Assembly: GCF_024594815.1 (NCBI RefSeq)
Contig: NZ_JANJOU010000009.1
Coordinates: 124,001 to 188,000 of the forward strand
DNA from: Roseomonas populi
Lineage (GTDB): Bacteria; Pseudomonadota; Alphaproteobacteria; Acetobacterales; Acetobacteraceae
DNA length: 64,000 nt
Reading direction: 5' to 3'
The notes beneath the pieces are model-generated. The model ran no database searches and was not told the DNA's origin. It saw only the letters and a program-made list of their open reading frames with translations. The translations under genes and the position numbers were made by a program. This document shows, in pieces, positions 1 through 7,598 of this stretch (the first letter of the stretch is position 1; every line of letters begins with the position of its first letter).

Positions 1-44
1 GGGCGCGGCGTCCCTGGTCACGAAGGTGCAACATTGAACGGCTA

Positions 45-63
45 GCGCAACTCGCGGTTGCGC
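45..63. repeat. Short inverted repeat near left edge
   Basis: A 7-bp perfect stem, GCGCAAC at 45-51 and GTTGCGC at 57-63, encloses a 5-nt loop. It lies beyond the 3' end of the leftmost gene, in DNA with no convincing coding frame. No function can be assigned. Confidence 0.35.
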
Positions 64-138
64 GCCTTGTTGCCATACCAACCGGGAAGCAGGAGCTAGC
101 TGCCCAGCATGGCGGCGGCTTCTTCCCGGCCAAAGGCG

Positions 139-166
139 GGCGGGGAGGATGCCTGCCCTCCCCGCC
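139..166 (-). terminator. Terminator-like hairpin after the NMT1-type binding protein
   Basis: A 10-bp perfect stem (139-148 paired with 157-166) with an 8-nt loop starts a few bases past the stop codon of the minus-strand binding-protein gene. A short T tract (TTT) follows on the minus strand. The placement fits a transcription terminator, though the T run is weak. Confidence 0.5.
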
Positions 167-172
167 AGCAGG

Positions 173-1210
173 TCAGAGGCGCCGCTCCTCGATCGGCGGG
201 AGGAAAGCGTCCGTGTAGATATCCGCCACCTTCAGCCTGTTCGGCATGCCATAGGCGGTCTCCACAGCCTCGATCGCCTTCTGGAAGCGCGCCATGTCGG
301 GGTTGGAAAGCCCATTCCGCATGACGTGGTCCGAGATGACCTGCTGCTCCATGCTGATCGCCTGCCGCTCGGTCTCGATCGCCACATCCGTCAGCGGCTC
401 GACCTTCTTCAGCGCGGCGATGCTCTCCGCACGGTTCCTGTTGGCTTGGATCAGGCCGCGGAACAGGGCGCGCTGCGCGTTGCGCACCACCTCAGGGTTC
501 TTCTCGGCGAAGGCCCTGGTCGTGATGTAGGCGGTACCCAGCAGGTCCAGCCCGTGGTCGCGGTAGTACAGGATGTTCTGCTGCGGGAAGTCCAGCCCCA
601 GCGCCTTCAAGGACATCCCGACGGAGGTAATGGCCCCCGTCACGCCATCCGTCCGCTTCTGCACCAGCATCGGCTCGCGCAGCTCCGGGCTCACGCTCAT
701 CCAGTTCACCTTGCCGGGGTCCACGCCCGCCATCCGGGCAAAGGCGGGAAAGAGCTGGCGGCCCGCATCGGATTCCGGCGCGGCGAGCGTGCGGCCCTCC
801 AGGTCCTTCGGCGTCTTCACCCCGCCATCCGCGCGCGTCACGGCGCAGAGCAGCGAGCGGTCGCCCCAGATGCCGGTGACGACCAGGCCCGAATTCGGGT
901 TCTCCGCCATGAACTTGATGACGGGGTTGATGTCTGCCTGCCCCATGTCATAGGCACCGCCGGCGATGTCCACCGGCACGCGGCCGGAGCCGAAGCCGCG
1001 ATCGACCGAGGCGTCCAGCCCCACCTCGCGGAAATACCCCTTCTCCAGCGCCATGCTGGCATAGGCGTTGGGCCCCTGCTTCGCCCAGTCCAGCGCGAAG
1101 CGCAGCTTCGGCATCGCCTGGGCCCGCGCCAGGTGCGGCCGGGCCAGCCCGCCCGCGGAGAGCGCGGCGGCCGCGGCCAGCAGGTGGCGGCGGGACGGAT
1201 TCTGTTGCAT
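173..1210 (-). CDS. NMT1/THI5-like ABC transporter substrate-binding protein
   Basis: A periplasmic binding protein of about 345 residues in the NMT1/THI5/SsuA group, which feeds ABC importers for nitrate, sulfonates or pyrimidine-like compounds. The start at 1210 is preceded by AGGAG and gives a twin-arginine-like signal (SRRHLLAAAAALSAGG, then ALARAQA-type cleavage). The mature part begins with the family pattern LRFALDWAKQGPNA and has the EKGYFREVGLD segment of this fold. No permease or ATPase gene is adjacent, so the transporter partners must lie outside the window. It is divergent from the amidase and ring-opening amidohydrolase genes with a gap of about 60 bp, which suggests the ligand may be related to their substrate. 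That link is inference. An in-frame extension to 1249 exists but lacks a signal-peptide start. Confidence 0.85.
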   Translation of the reverse strand: MQQNPSRRHLLAAAAALSAGGLARPHLARAQAMPKLRFALDWAKQGPNAYASMALEKGYFREVGLDASVDRGFGSGRVPVDIAGGAYDMGQADINPVIKFMAENPNSGLVVTGIWGDRSLLCAVTRADGGVKTPKDLEGRTLAAPESDAGRQLFPAFARMAGVDPGKVNWMSVSPELREPMLVQKRTDGVTGAITSVGMSLKALGLDFPQQNILYYRDHGLDLLGTAYITTRAFAEKNPEVVRNAQRALFRGLIQANRNRAESIAALKKVEPLTDVAIETERQAISMEQQVISDHVMRNGLSNPDMARFQKAIEAVETAYGMPNRLKVADIYTDAFLPPIEERRL

Positions 1211-1270
1211 GGAGGCTCCTCTTCCCGCCCGAGGGCACCCCGGCGGCACGCCTGCCTGGCAGCAAGAACG

Positions 1271-2737
1271 GTGCCGGAAGGATCAGGGCCTCGCCCGGGC
1301 GCACCGGGCCGCCACAAGCGCCGGAGCACCCCTCCCATCGATCCCTGCCTGATCACGGCCGAAGGCCTCGTCCGCTTCTACCGCCGCCACATCCTCTCGC
1401 CGCTGGAGGTGACGCAGGCCGTGCTGGCGCGGGCGGAGCGGCTGAACCCCGCCCTCAACGCGGTTGTCACCCTCGATTCCGCAGGCGCGCTGGAGGCGGC
1501 GCGGGCCAGCGAGGCGCGCTGGGCGGCGGGTTGCCCGCTGGGCCCGCTGGACGGCGTGCCGCTGACGGTGAAGGACAACATCCCCGTCGCTGGGCTGCGC
1601 TGTAGCTGGGGCAGCGCCACGCACCGCGACTTCATCCCCGCGCGGGACGAGCTGCCCGTGGCGCGGCTGCGCGCGGCCGGCGCCGTGATCCTCGGCAAAA
1701 CCAATGTCCCGGAATTCACGCTGGAGGGCTACACGAGCAACGCCCTGTTCGGCCCCACCCACAATCCCTGGAACACGGATCTCACCCCCGGCGGCTCCAG
1801 CGGCGGGGCCGTGGCGGCCGTCGCCGCAGGACTCGGCCCGCTCGCCATCGGCACGGATGGGGGTGGCTCCATCCGCCGCCCCGCTTCCCACACCGGACTT
1901 GTCGGGATGAAGCCCACCCCCGGCCGCGTGCCCCGCGCGGACGGCCTGCCACCGATCCTGCTGGACCTAGAGGTGATCGGCCCGATCGCCCGAACCCTGG
2001 GCGACGCCGCCATCCTCCTCTCCGTCATGGCCGCGCCGGACCCGGTGCGGGATCCCGCCTCGCGCGGCCTGCCGCCCTTCCTGCCGCCGGACGAGATGCC
2101 GCGGCTCCGCATCCGCTACGTGCCGTACTTCCCCGGCCATCCCGTGGACCCGGGCATCGCCGCCTCGGTCGCCACCGCCGCGCGCGGGTTGGCCGCGCTG
2201 GGCCATGAGGTGGAGGAAGGCCCTCCGCCTTTCGACGTGGAGACAGTCCTGCCCCTTTTCGGGGCCATCGGCGGGGCGGGGCTGGCCTGGCTGCTCTCCA
2301 CCCTGCCGGGGAATCCCGATCCCCGTTCCCCGAACCTCCTCGCCATGGCGCAGGCCGGGCGGGCCATGCCGGCCGGGGCACTCATGGCGGCGCTGGACGG
2401 GATGGCCGCCTTCAGGCGCCAGATCGCAGGGTTCCTGACGACCGAGTGCGACGCCATCCTCACGCCCTCCGCCGCCGCCCTGCCCTGGTCGGCCGGGGAG
2501 TCCCACCCGCCGGTGATCGATGGCCAGCCCGTGGGGCCGCGCGGGCATGCGGTCTTCACCAACTTCGCCAATCTCGGCGGCCTTCCCGCCCTCGCCCTGC
2601 CCTGCGATCCCGTGGGTGGCCTGCCCTGCGGTTTCCAGCTCGTCGGCCCGCCCGGGTCGGATGCCGTGCTGATGGCTGTGGGGGCGGAGTACGAGGCGGC
2701 GCATCCCTGGGCGGATCGCTGGCCACCCCTGGCCTAG
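1271..2737 (+). CDS. Amidase signature family hydrolase
   Basis: A hydrolase of the amidase signature family (Ser-cisSer-Lys triad) that cleaves a C-N amide bond. From a GTG start at 1271 (488 residues), the visible triad is Lys101 in LTVKDN, Ser176 in GGSSGG and nucleophile Ser200 in GGGSIRRPAS. Length is normal for the family. The frame stays open upstream to 149, but that part is the shadow of the minus-strand binding protein. No ATG exists near the family's usual N-terminus, so GTG 1271 is the best but uncertain start. The ring-opening amidohydrolase gene follows 48 bp downstream on the same strand. In s-triazine and oxidative pyrimidine pathways an amidase-family enzyme (AtzE or AtzF type, or ureidomalonase) acts directly after ring opening, so a role on the ring-opened product is plausible. 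Other amidase substrates cannot be excluded. Confidence 0.85.
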   Translation: MPEGSGPRPGAPGRHKRRSTPPIDPCLITAEGLVRFYRRHILSPLEVTQAVLARAERLNPALNAVVTLDSAGALEAARASEARWAAGCPLGPLDGVPLTVKDNIPVAGLRCSWGSATHRDFIPARDELPVARLRAAGAVILGKTNVPEFTLEGYTSNALFGPTHNPWNTDLTPGGSSGGAVAAVAAGLGPLAIGTDGGGSIRRPASHTGLVGMKPTPGRVPRADGLPPILLDLEVIGPIARTLGDAAILLSVMAAPDPVRDPASRGLPPFLPPDEMPRLRIRYVPYFPGHPVDPGIAASVATAARGLAALGHEVEEGPPPFDVETVLPLFGAIGGAGLAWLLSTLPGNPDPRSPNLLAMAQAGRAMPAGALMAALDGMAAFRRQIAGFLTTECDAILTPSAAALPWSAGESHPPVIDGQPVGPRGHAVFTNFANLGGLPALALPCDPVGGLPCGFQLVGPPGSDAVLMAVGAEYEAAHPWADRWPPLA

Positions 2738-2785
2738 TCTGGCCCGCCTCTTGCCCGGCACCGGGGGCCATCACCGGAGCCCCCC

Positions 2786-3826
2786 GTGCCGCGCCTCGTC
2801 ATCCACCGCCTTCCCATGGCGCATCCCGGCGACGTCTCAGCCCTCGCCACCCTGATCGCGGGGGGCACCGTCCCCGCTGCCTCCATCCGCGCCGTCATCG
2901 GCAAGACCGAGGGCAATGGGGGGCTGAACGACTTCACCCGCGGCTACTTTACCCAGTCCCTGATGCAGCTGCTGGCGCGGGAAACCGGTGAGGCGGCCGA
3001 GGACCTGGCCGCCCGCATCCCCTGCGTGCTCTCCGGCGGCACGGAGGGCGTCCTCTCCCCTCACTACGTCGTCTTCGCGGTGGAGGAGGCGGCGGGCGAG
3101 GCCGGCCTGGCGATCGGCACCGCCTTCGGCCCACCGGTCGCCCCCGGCGACGTGGGCAACGACGCCCAGATCGCCCGCGTGGCCGATGCCGTGCGCGCCG
3201 CCATGGCCGATGCGGGGATCGCCGATGCCTCCGACATCGCCCTGGTGCAGGTGAAATCCCCGGCCGGCGGCCCCGGCCTGCTGCTGCGCTCCGTCGCGGG
3301 CGGCGCTATGGGCGCAGCCCTCGCGCTGGGCGACGTGCCGGCGGAAGAAGCACGCGGCGCCGCGCTTCTGGAACGCCTGGACCTCTTCTCCCCCCGCGTC
3401 AGCGCCTCCGCCGGGGTGGAGGTGGAGCGGGACGAGGTGGTGGTGCTCGGCAAGGCCCCCGGCTGGGCGCCCGGCCTCCGCATGGCCGTGCGCGCCATGG
3501 CGGACGCGCTGGACCTGCGCGCCGTGCAGTCCGCCTTCCGCGCCGCGGGGCTGGAGACCGACCCGGACGTGCCGGAGGCGCAGCGCCCGCGCATCCGCGC
3601 CGTGCTCGCCAAGGGCGAGCCGGACCGCACCCTGCGCATCCGCGGCCAGCGCCACACCATGCTCGGCGACACGGACATCGACGCGCAGCGCCACCTGCGC
3701 GGGGCGGTCGGCGCCGTCATCGCCGCCGTGGCGGGGGATGGGCGGATCTTCGTCTCCGGCGGCGCGGCCCACCAGGGCCCGCCCGGCGGAGGCTTGGTAG
3801 CGGTGATCGCGGCGGAGGTGGCGTGA
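2786..3826 (+). CDS. Ring-opening amidohydrolase (cyanuric acid hydrolase / barbiturase family)
   Basis: A 346-residue member of the AtzD/TrzD/barbiturase family, which hydrolytically opens cyanuric acid or barbiturate rings. The family's three-fold internal repeat can be followed: Lys40 (GKTEGNGG) with Ser83 (SGGTEG), Lys157 (VKSPAGG) with Ser208 (SASAG), and Lys276 (LAKGE) with Ser324 (SGGAAHQGPPGGG), giving three Ser-Lys dyads. All catalytic positions appear intact and the length is normal. Whether the substrate is cyanurate, barbiturate or another N-heterocycle cannot be told from the motifs. Its stop codon overlaps the start of the FAD monooxygenase, so the two are probably co-translated. 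The protein family is rare and scattered among bacteria, which makes this locus a candidate for a specialised catabolic function. Confidence 0.9.
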   Translation: MPRLVIHRLPMAHPGDVSALATLIAGGTVPAASIRAVIGKTEGNGGLNDFTRGYFTQSLMQLLARETGEAAEDLAARIPCVLSGGTEGVLSPHYVVFAVEEAAGEAGLAIGTAFGPPVAPGDVGNDAQIARVADAVRAAMADAGIADASDIALVQVKSPAGGPGLLLRSVAGGAMGAALALGDVPAEEARGAALLERLDLFSPRVSASAGVEVERDEVVVLGKAPGWAPGLRMAVRAMADALDLRAVQSAFRAAGLETDPDVPEAQRPRIRAVLAKGEPDRTLRIRGQRHTMLGDTDIDAQRHLRGAVGAVIAAVAGDGRIFVSGGAAHQGPPGGGLVAVIAAEVA

Positions 3827-4986
3827 TGCGGATCGGGATCATCGGGAGCGGCGTCGCCGGCTCCCTCCTCGCCGAAGGGCTCGTCGGCGCCCCCGGCCTG
3901 GACGTCTCCGTTTTCGAGCGCGCGGCGGCGGGCGAGCACGCGGAGGCTGGAACCGGCCTCAACCTCGGACCCAACGCGCTGAAGGCGCTGCGCCTGCACA
4001 ACCCTGCCCGCCACGCGGCGCTGCGCGCGGCCTCCCTGCCCTGGCGCCGCTGGATCGTGGAGCTGTGCGACGGCACGCCCCTGCTCGACCTCGACATGCT
4101 GGAGGTGGCGGAGGAACCCGGCGTCCGCATCCGCTGGTCCGAGCTGTACCGCGTGCTGCGCGCGCCCATCGCCCCCATCGCCCACCAGGGCCACGCCCTG
4201 GAGGCGCTGGAGGAAGACGCCGCCGGCCGCCTCGTCCCTGTGTTTCGCACATCTGGCGGCACCCTGGCCCGGCACGGCGGCTTCGACCTGCTGGTTGGCG
4301 GAGACGGCCGCTACTCCCGCCTGCGCGCCCTGACGGCAGGGGAGCCGCCATCGCGTCAGCTCGGCGTCTGCATCTGGCGCATGCTGGTGGAGGACGCCAC
4401 AAGCTGCCCCTTCGACGACTACGGCCAGTGGTTCCAGGGCCCAAACCGTCTCCTCGCCTTCCGGGTGCCGGGCGACGCTACCTACGTCGCCGGAGCCTTC
4501 CCGCTGGAGGGCGACATGGCCATCCCCGCCGAGGCGCGGACCGCCGCCTTCCAGCGCGCCCTCTTCACCCCCGCGAACGGCAGGCCCAGCCCCGCCGTCG
4601 CCTGGATGCTGGACCGGATCGAGACGGGGATCGGCGACATCCACTGGGCCCGCATGCAGGAAGCCCCGGTCCAGCGCCACGCGGCGGGCGGCCGGGCGCT
4701 GTTCCTGGGGGACGCCGCCCAGGCCATGGTCCCCACCCTCGGCCAGGGTGCGACCCAGGCGGTGGAGGACGGGGTGCTGGCCGCCGCCGTGCTGCGCGCG
4801 GGCGGTGGGGCGCAGGAAGTGGCCGCGCTGCGCGACCCGCGCCTGGACTATGTCCGCGGCCTCTCCCACGAGGCGAGCGACACCATCCTCGGCACCGATC
4901 CCGTTTCCGGCACGCGGAAGAAGGGGGAAGCGCCCTTCTTGGAAAAGCTGCGCCGGCTTTACCTGGATGTGCCGGCGGCAGTTTGA
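3826..4986 (+). CDS. Group A FAD-dependent aromatic/heterocycle monooxygenase
   Basis: A single-component flavoprotein hydroxylase of the p-hydroxybenzoate or salicylate hydroxylase type (386 residues). It carries the N-terminal dinucleotide fold GIIGSGVAGS, the DG motif in LLVGGDGRYSRLR near residue 160 and the GD motif in FLGDAAQAMVP near residue 300. The ATG at 3826 shares one base with the stop of the ring-opening hydrolase (TGATG); a GTG at 3823 is an alternative. Family members of this type hydroxylate rings such as urate, hydroxynicotinate or salicylate. Coupling to a ring-opening amidohydrolase suggests it prepares a heterocycle for hydrolytic cleavage. The exact substrate is unknown. 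Confidence 0.85.
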   Translation: MRIGIIGSGVAGSLLAEGLVGAPGLDVSVFERAAAGEHAEAGTGLNLGPNALKALRLHNPARHAALRAASLPWRRWIVELCDGTPLLDLDMLEVAEEPGVRIRWSELYRVLRAPIAPIAHQGHALEALEEDAAGRLVPVFRTSGGTLARHGGFDLLVGGDGRYSRLRALTAGEPPSRQLGVCIWRMLVEDATSCPFDDYGQWFQGPNRLLAFRVPGDATYVAGAFPLEGDMAIPAEARTAAFQRALFTPANGRPSPAVAWMLDRIETGIGDIHWARMQEAPVQRHAAGGRALFLGDAAQAMVPTLGQGATQAVEDGVLAAAVLRAGGGAQEVAALRDPRLDYVRGLSHEASDTILGTDPVSGTRKKGEAPFLEKLRRLYLDVPAAV

Positions 4987-4999
4987 GCGCTGGTGGCCC

Positions 5000-5020
5000 C
5001 CAAGGGGCTCTGCCCCTTGG
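5000..5020. repeat. Perfect inverted repeat CCAAGGGG-N5-CCCCTTGG
   Basis: An 8-bp perfect stem with a 5-nt loop starts 14 bp after the FAD monooxygenase stop. I recall very similar units as dispersed palindromes in Acetobacteraceae genomes, but no second copy was seen in this window. It could serve as a transcription stop for the plus-strand operon, although no T tract follows. Confidence 0.5.
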
Positions 5021-5037
5021 ATCCCCGCCAGGAGGCT

Positions 5038-5059
5038 GGTTGGACTTATAGGTCCAACC
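5038..5059. repeat. Perfect inverted repeat GGTTGGAC-N6-GTCCAACC
   Basis: An 8-bp perfect stem around a 6-nt AT-rich loop, second of four hairpins in this gene-free interval. Function is unknown; an RNA processing site or repeat unit is possible. Confidence 0.45.
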
Positions 5060-5138
5060 CTGGACCTGCATCGGGCTGCCGAAGGGACTGACTTGCGGCG
5101 TGGCGCTGATGCCAGGGGCCTCATCCTGCCCTTGCAGT

Positions 5139-5163
5139 CGCCTCGGCTCCACGAGCCGAGGCG
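5139..5163. repeat. Perfect 11-bp inverted repeat with CAC loop
   Basis: The arms at 5139-5149 and 5153-5163 are perfectly complementary with a 3-nt loop. Third of the four hairpins between the convergent FAD monooxygenase and glycosyltransferase genes. Confidence 0.5.
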
Positions 5164-5215
5164 CACCGCCAGCGAAGCCCAGACCAGCCGATAGAAAAAG
5201 ATGAGTGTGAGGGGT

Positions 5216-5251
5216 CCGGGGAGAGGAAGAATTCCTTCTTCCTCTCCCCGG
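5216..5251 (-). terminator. Perfect 16-bp hairpin, probable terminator between convergent genes
   Basis: The arms at 5216-5231 and 5236-5251 match perfectly over 16 bp around a TTCC loop. It sits about 20 bp past the stop of the minus-strand glycosyltransferase, where a terminator would be expected. On the minus strand a CTTTTTC tract follows about 15 nt later. It may also block plus-strand read-through from the monooxygenase operon. Confidence 0.6.
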
Positions 5252-5271
5252 GACAGACCGGCCTTGCAAGC

Positions 5272-7455
5272 TCAGAGCGGCTGCGCCGGAACCAGCAGGC
5301 GGTTCTCCAGATAGGCCACCCGGTCCCGCACCTCTCCGGCGCGCATCACCGCCACCGAGACAATGCCGATCCCCACGCGAGTGCCGTCTTCCAGCTCGCC
5401 GCCGGGGGAGGCTTCCAGCACGAGCCGCAGTTCAGGCTCGCCCGGGCCGATCTCCAGCGCAACCTCGCCCGCGGCTTCCGCGCGGCGCTCCACTATCGTG
5501 GCGCTGGCGCCTTTCCGGCCGAAGGTCAGGCGCACGGCCCCTTTCACTCCAGGCGGCGGGCGGAGCGCGACGGTCACGCGGGCCGGGCCCTCGAAGGGCG
5601 CAATCAAGGCCAGCGCGGCCCGCCCGGGCCGGGTCCAGGCGCCCCACTCCTCCGGCGGGAGCCAGCCGGCGCCCTCCGGCAACTGGGCCGCGCGCGCCAG
5701 GGCGGAACTTGGCCCGGGCGAGCCGCCATGGCCGAGACGGACAATGCCGGAGAGCGGCAGGGGCGGCGGTGGGTCCTGCGGCTCCCGCGCCAGGCGGCGG
5801 GCGCTGGCCAGCATCTCCTCCGCCACCTCCGCCCAGGGGCGCAGGCCGCCATGGCGGGGGATGCGGGCGGCGGCGGCGGCCAGCCTCGCCGGATCGGCGA
5901 TCAGCCCCTCCACCGTCGCGGCCAGGTCCTCCGCGCTGCCGGGCGTGAAGAACACGGCGCCGTTGCGCCCGCTCTCCATCAGGGAGGGAATTTCCGACAC
6001 CACGGGCACCCGCCGGTGCAGCAAGGATTCGGAGACAGGCAGCCCCCACCCCTCATGCCGGCTGGGGTAGATGGTGAAGAGGCAGCCCCGGTAGAGCCGG
6101 GCCAGCGCCGCGTCGTCCAGATCGTGGAGGAGCGTCACTCGCTCCGCCAATGCGGGATCGTCGGCCAGCGCCTCAAGGATGCGCCCGTCGCCAGGCGCCC
6201 TCCGGCCCGCGAAGACCAGGCGCGGCGTGCCCGCCGCCCCGCGCCGGTCCAGCAGGATCCGCCAGGTGGTGAGGGCCAGCAGGTGGTTCTTCCGGGGCTC
6301 CAGGCTGGAGACGAGGAGGATGAAGGGCCCCTCCGGCAGCGCCGGGTGGGCGGCCACACGCTGGACGGAAGATCGTGGCATCTCCCGCAGGACCGGCAGC
6401 CGGGGCAGGCGGCGCCCGGGAGGCCCGGCGGCCGGGGCTTCCTCCGGCTCCGGCACCGCGGGATCGCGCCCGTCAGGCGTGACGACGAGGACCGGCGGCG
6501 CCGCCCAGTCCGGCAGGTGGCGCGCCATCAGGCGGCGGTACTCCGCGGCGGTGGCGTGGGAAACGGCGAGAACGCCGTCCGCCAGCACCGGAAGGGCGGA
6601 GAACCAGCGCCCGAACTCCGCCCGCAGCGCCGGCCCGGCGAGGTCCGGCAGGACCAGCGGCCCGCAATCATGCAGCAGCGGCACGTGGCGGGCCCCGGCG
6701 GCGCGGGCGGCGCGAAGGGCGGTGGCGTAGCGCGGCAGCCACCAGGCGCTGCCGGTCATCAGGATCAGGGTGCCCGGCCCGGGCCGCAGCGGCGGGCCCG
6801 CGCGTCGCCACCCCTCCAGCACCCCCAGCGTGTCGAGCCAGACCGGATCCTTTGCGTCCGCGCCGCTGCGAGAAAGGTGGTAGAGGCGCCGGAACAGGGG
6901 CGTCGGCAGCACGCGCCAGCCATCCTCCTCCGGGTGCATGGCGCAGAGCGACACCTGGTCCGCCAGCGCGGCCGCGATCTCGGCCTGCACGCGCTGAATG
7001 CCGCTGGGGGCCCGGCGGTGGAAGAACCAGGAGACGAGGTCAGAGAGGTCCAGCACCGGCCCTTCCCCGCGGGAGGCCGGTACCTGGGACAGGGCGGCGC
7101 GCCACTCCGCCTGGGCCGCCGCGTCCTGGGGGTCGAGTAGGAGGGCGCGGCCATAGGCCTCCGCCGCCGCCTCGCGCCGGCCCAGCAGCTTCAGTGCGTG
7201 GCCGATCTGCAGGTGGATGTCCACGTCGTCCGGCTGCATCGCCTCCGCGCGGCGGTAGAGGTCCAGGGCGCCGGCGGGGTCGCCATCCTCCTTCAGGCAG
7301 TGGCCGCGCTGGACGAGGATGCCGCGATCCTCCGGCCGCAGGCGGAGATAGGCGCCATAGGCCTCCGCGGCCTCGCCCCAGCGCCCGGCATCCCGCGCGT
7401 CGTCGGCCCGGGCCAGCAGCGCGCCCGCATTCCCATCCCCTCGGCTCTCCGGCAA
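5272..7455 (-). CDS. TPR-containing GT4-like glycosyltransferase
   Basis: A cytoplasmic fusion protein of about 727 residues. The first ~110 residues form three TPR-like helical repeats (ARDAGRWGEAAEAYGAYLRL and two similar units). The rest is a GT-B glycosyltransferase with the donor-site signature FTIYPSRHEGWGLPVSESL and, before it, the SLEPRKNH motif. Enzymes of this type add sugars to polysaccharide or O-antigen chains. The C-terminal ~130 residues look like a beta-rich accessory region. The start chosen is a TTG at 7455, because a GGAGGGG ribosome site lies 8 nt upstream; the frame stays open to 7554 but that extension has no ribosome site. It is divergent from another glycosyltransferase, suggesting a shared surface-polysaccharide role. 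The acceptor is unknown. Confidence 0.85.
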   Translation of the reverse strand: MPESRGDGNAGALLARADDARDAGRWGEAAEAYGAYLRLRPEDRGILVQRGHCLKEDGDPAGALDLYRRAEAMQPDDVDIHLQIGHALKLLGRREAAAEAYGRALLLDPQDAAAQAEWRAALSQVPASRGEGPVLDLSDLVSWFFHRRAPSGIQRVQAEIAAALADQVSLCAMHPEEDGWRVLPTPLFRRLYHLSRSGADAKDPVWLDTLGVLEGWRRAGPPLRPGPGTLILMTGSAWWLPRYATALRAARAAGARHVPLLHDCGPLVLPDLAGPALRAEFGRWFSALPVLADGVLAVSHATAAEYRRLMARHLPDWAAPPVLVVTPDGRDPAVPEPEEAPAAGPPGRRLPRLPVLREMPRSSVQRVAAHPALPEGPFILLVSSLEPRKNHLLALTTWRILLDRRGAAGTPRLVFAGRRAPGDGRILEALADDPALAERVTLLHDLDDAALARLYRGCLFTIYPSRHEGWGLPVSESLLHRRVPVVSEIPSLMESGRNGAVFFTPGSAEDLAATVEGLIADPARLAAAAARIPRHGGLRPWAEVAEEMLASARRLAREPQDPPPPLPLSGIVRLGHGGSPGPSSALARAAQLPEGAGWLPPEEWGAWTRPGRAALALIAPFEGPARVTVALRPPPGVKGAVRLTFGRKGASATIVERRAEAAGEVALEIGPGEPELRLVLEASPGGELEDGTRVGIGIVSVAVMRAGEVRDRVAYLENRLLVPAQPL

Positions 7456-7551
7456 CGCCCATCCCCCTCCGGCCCGCGGGGACCATGCCGCGGCGGGCCG
7501 GGCAAGGCCAGCGCCCCGGCATCCCCGCGCGGTGCGGCCGCCCCGGAGGGG

Positions 7552-7589
7552 CAACCCTGGGTTGGCCGCCGCGCCCCATCGCCTATAGG
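7552..7589 (+). promoter_or_regulatory. Palindrome CAACCC-T-GGGTTG over a candidate promoter
   Basis: A 13-bp perfect dyad (7552-7564) overlaps the -35 (TTGGCC, 7562-7567) of a candidate promoter whose -10 is TATAGG at 7584-7589, spacing 16. The predicted start of transcription is only a few bases from the ATG at 7599. The same dyad with a different centre base occurs at 28359-28371 upstream of the GGDEF-EAL gene. An operator role is inferred. Confidence 0.4.
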
Positions 7590-7598
7590 GTCCGGCCG

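Noticed and set aside
149-1270. N-terminal extension of the amidase frame
   Set aside because: This part lies opposite the NMT1-type binding protein and has no amidase features; only the portion after about 1271 is coding.
3064-5166. 700-residue minus-strand frame across the ring-opening hydrolase and monooxygenase
   Set aside because: A shadow frame with Arg/Ala/Gly-rich content and no domain.
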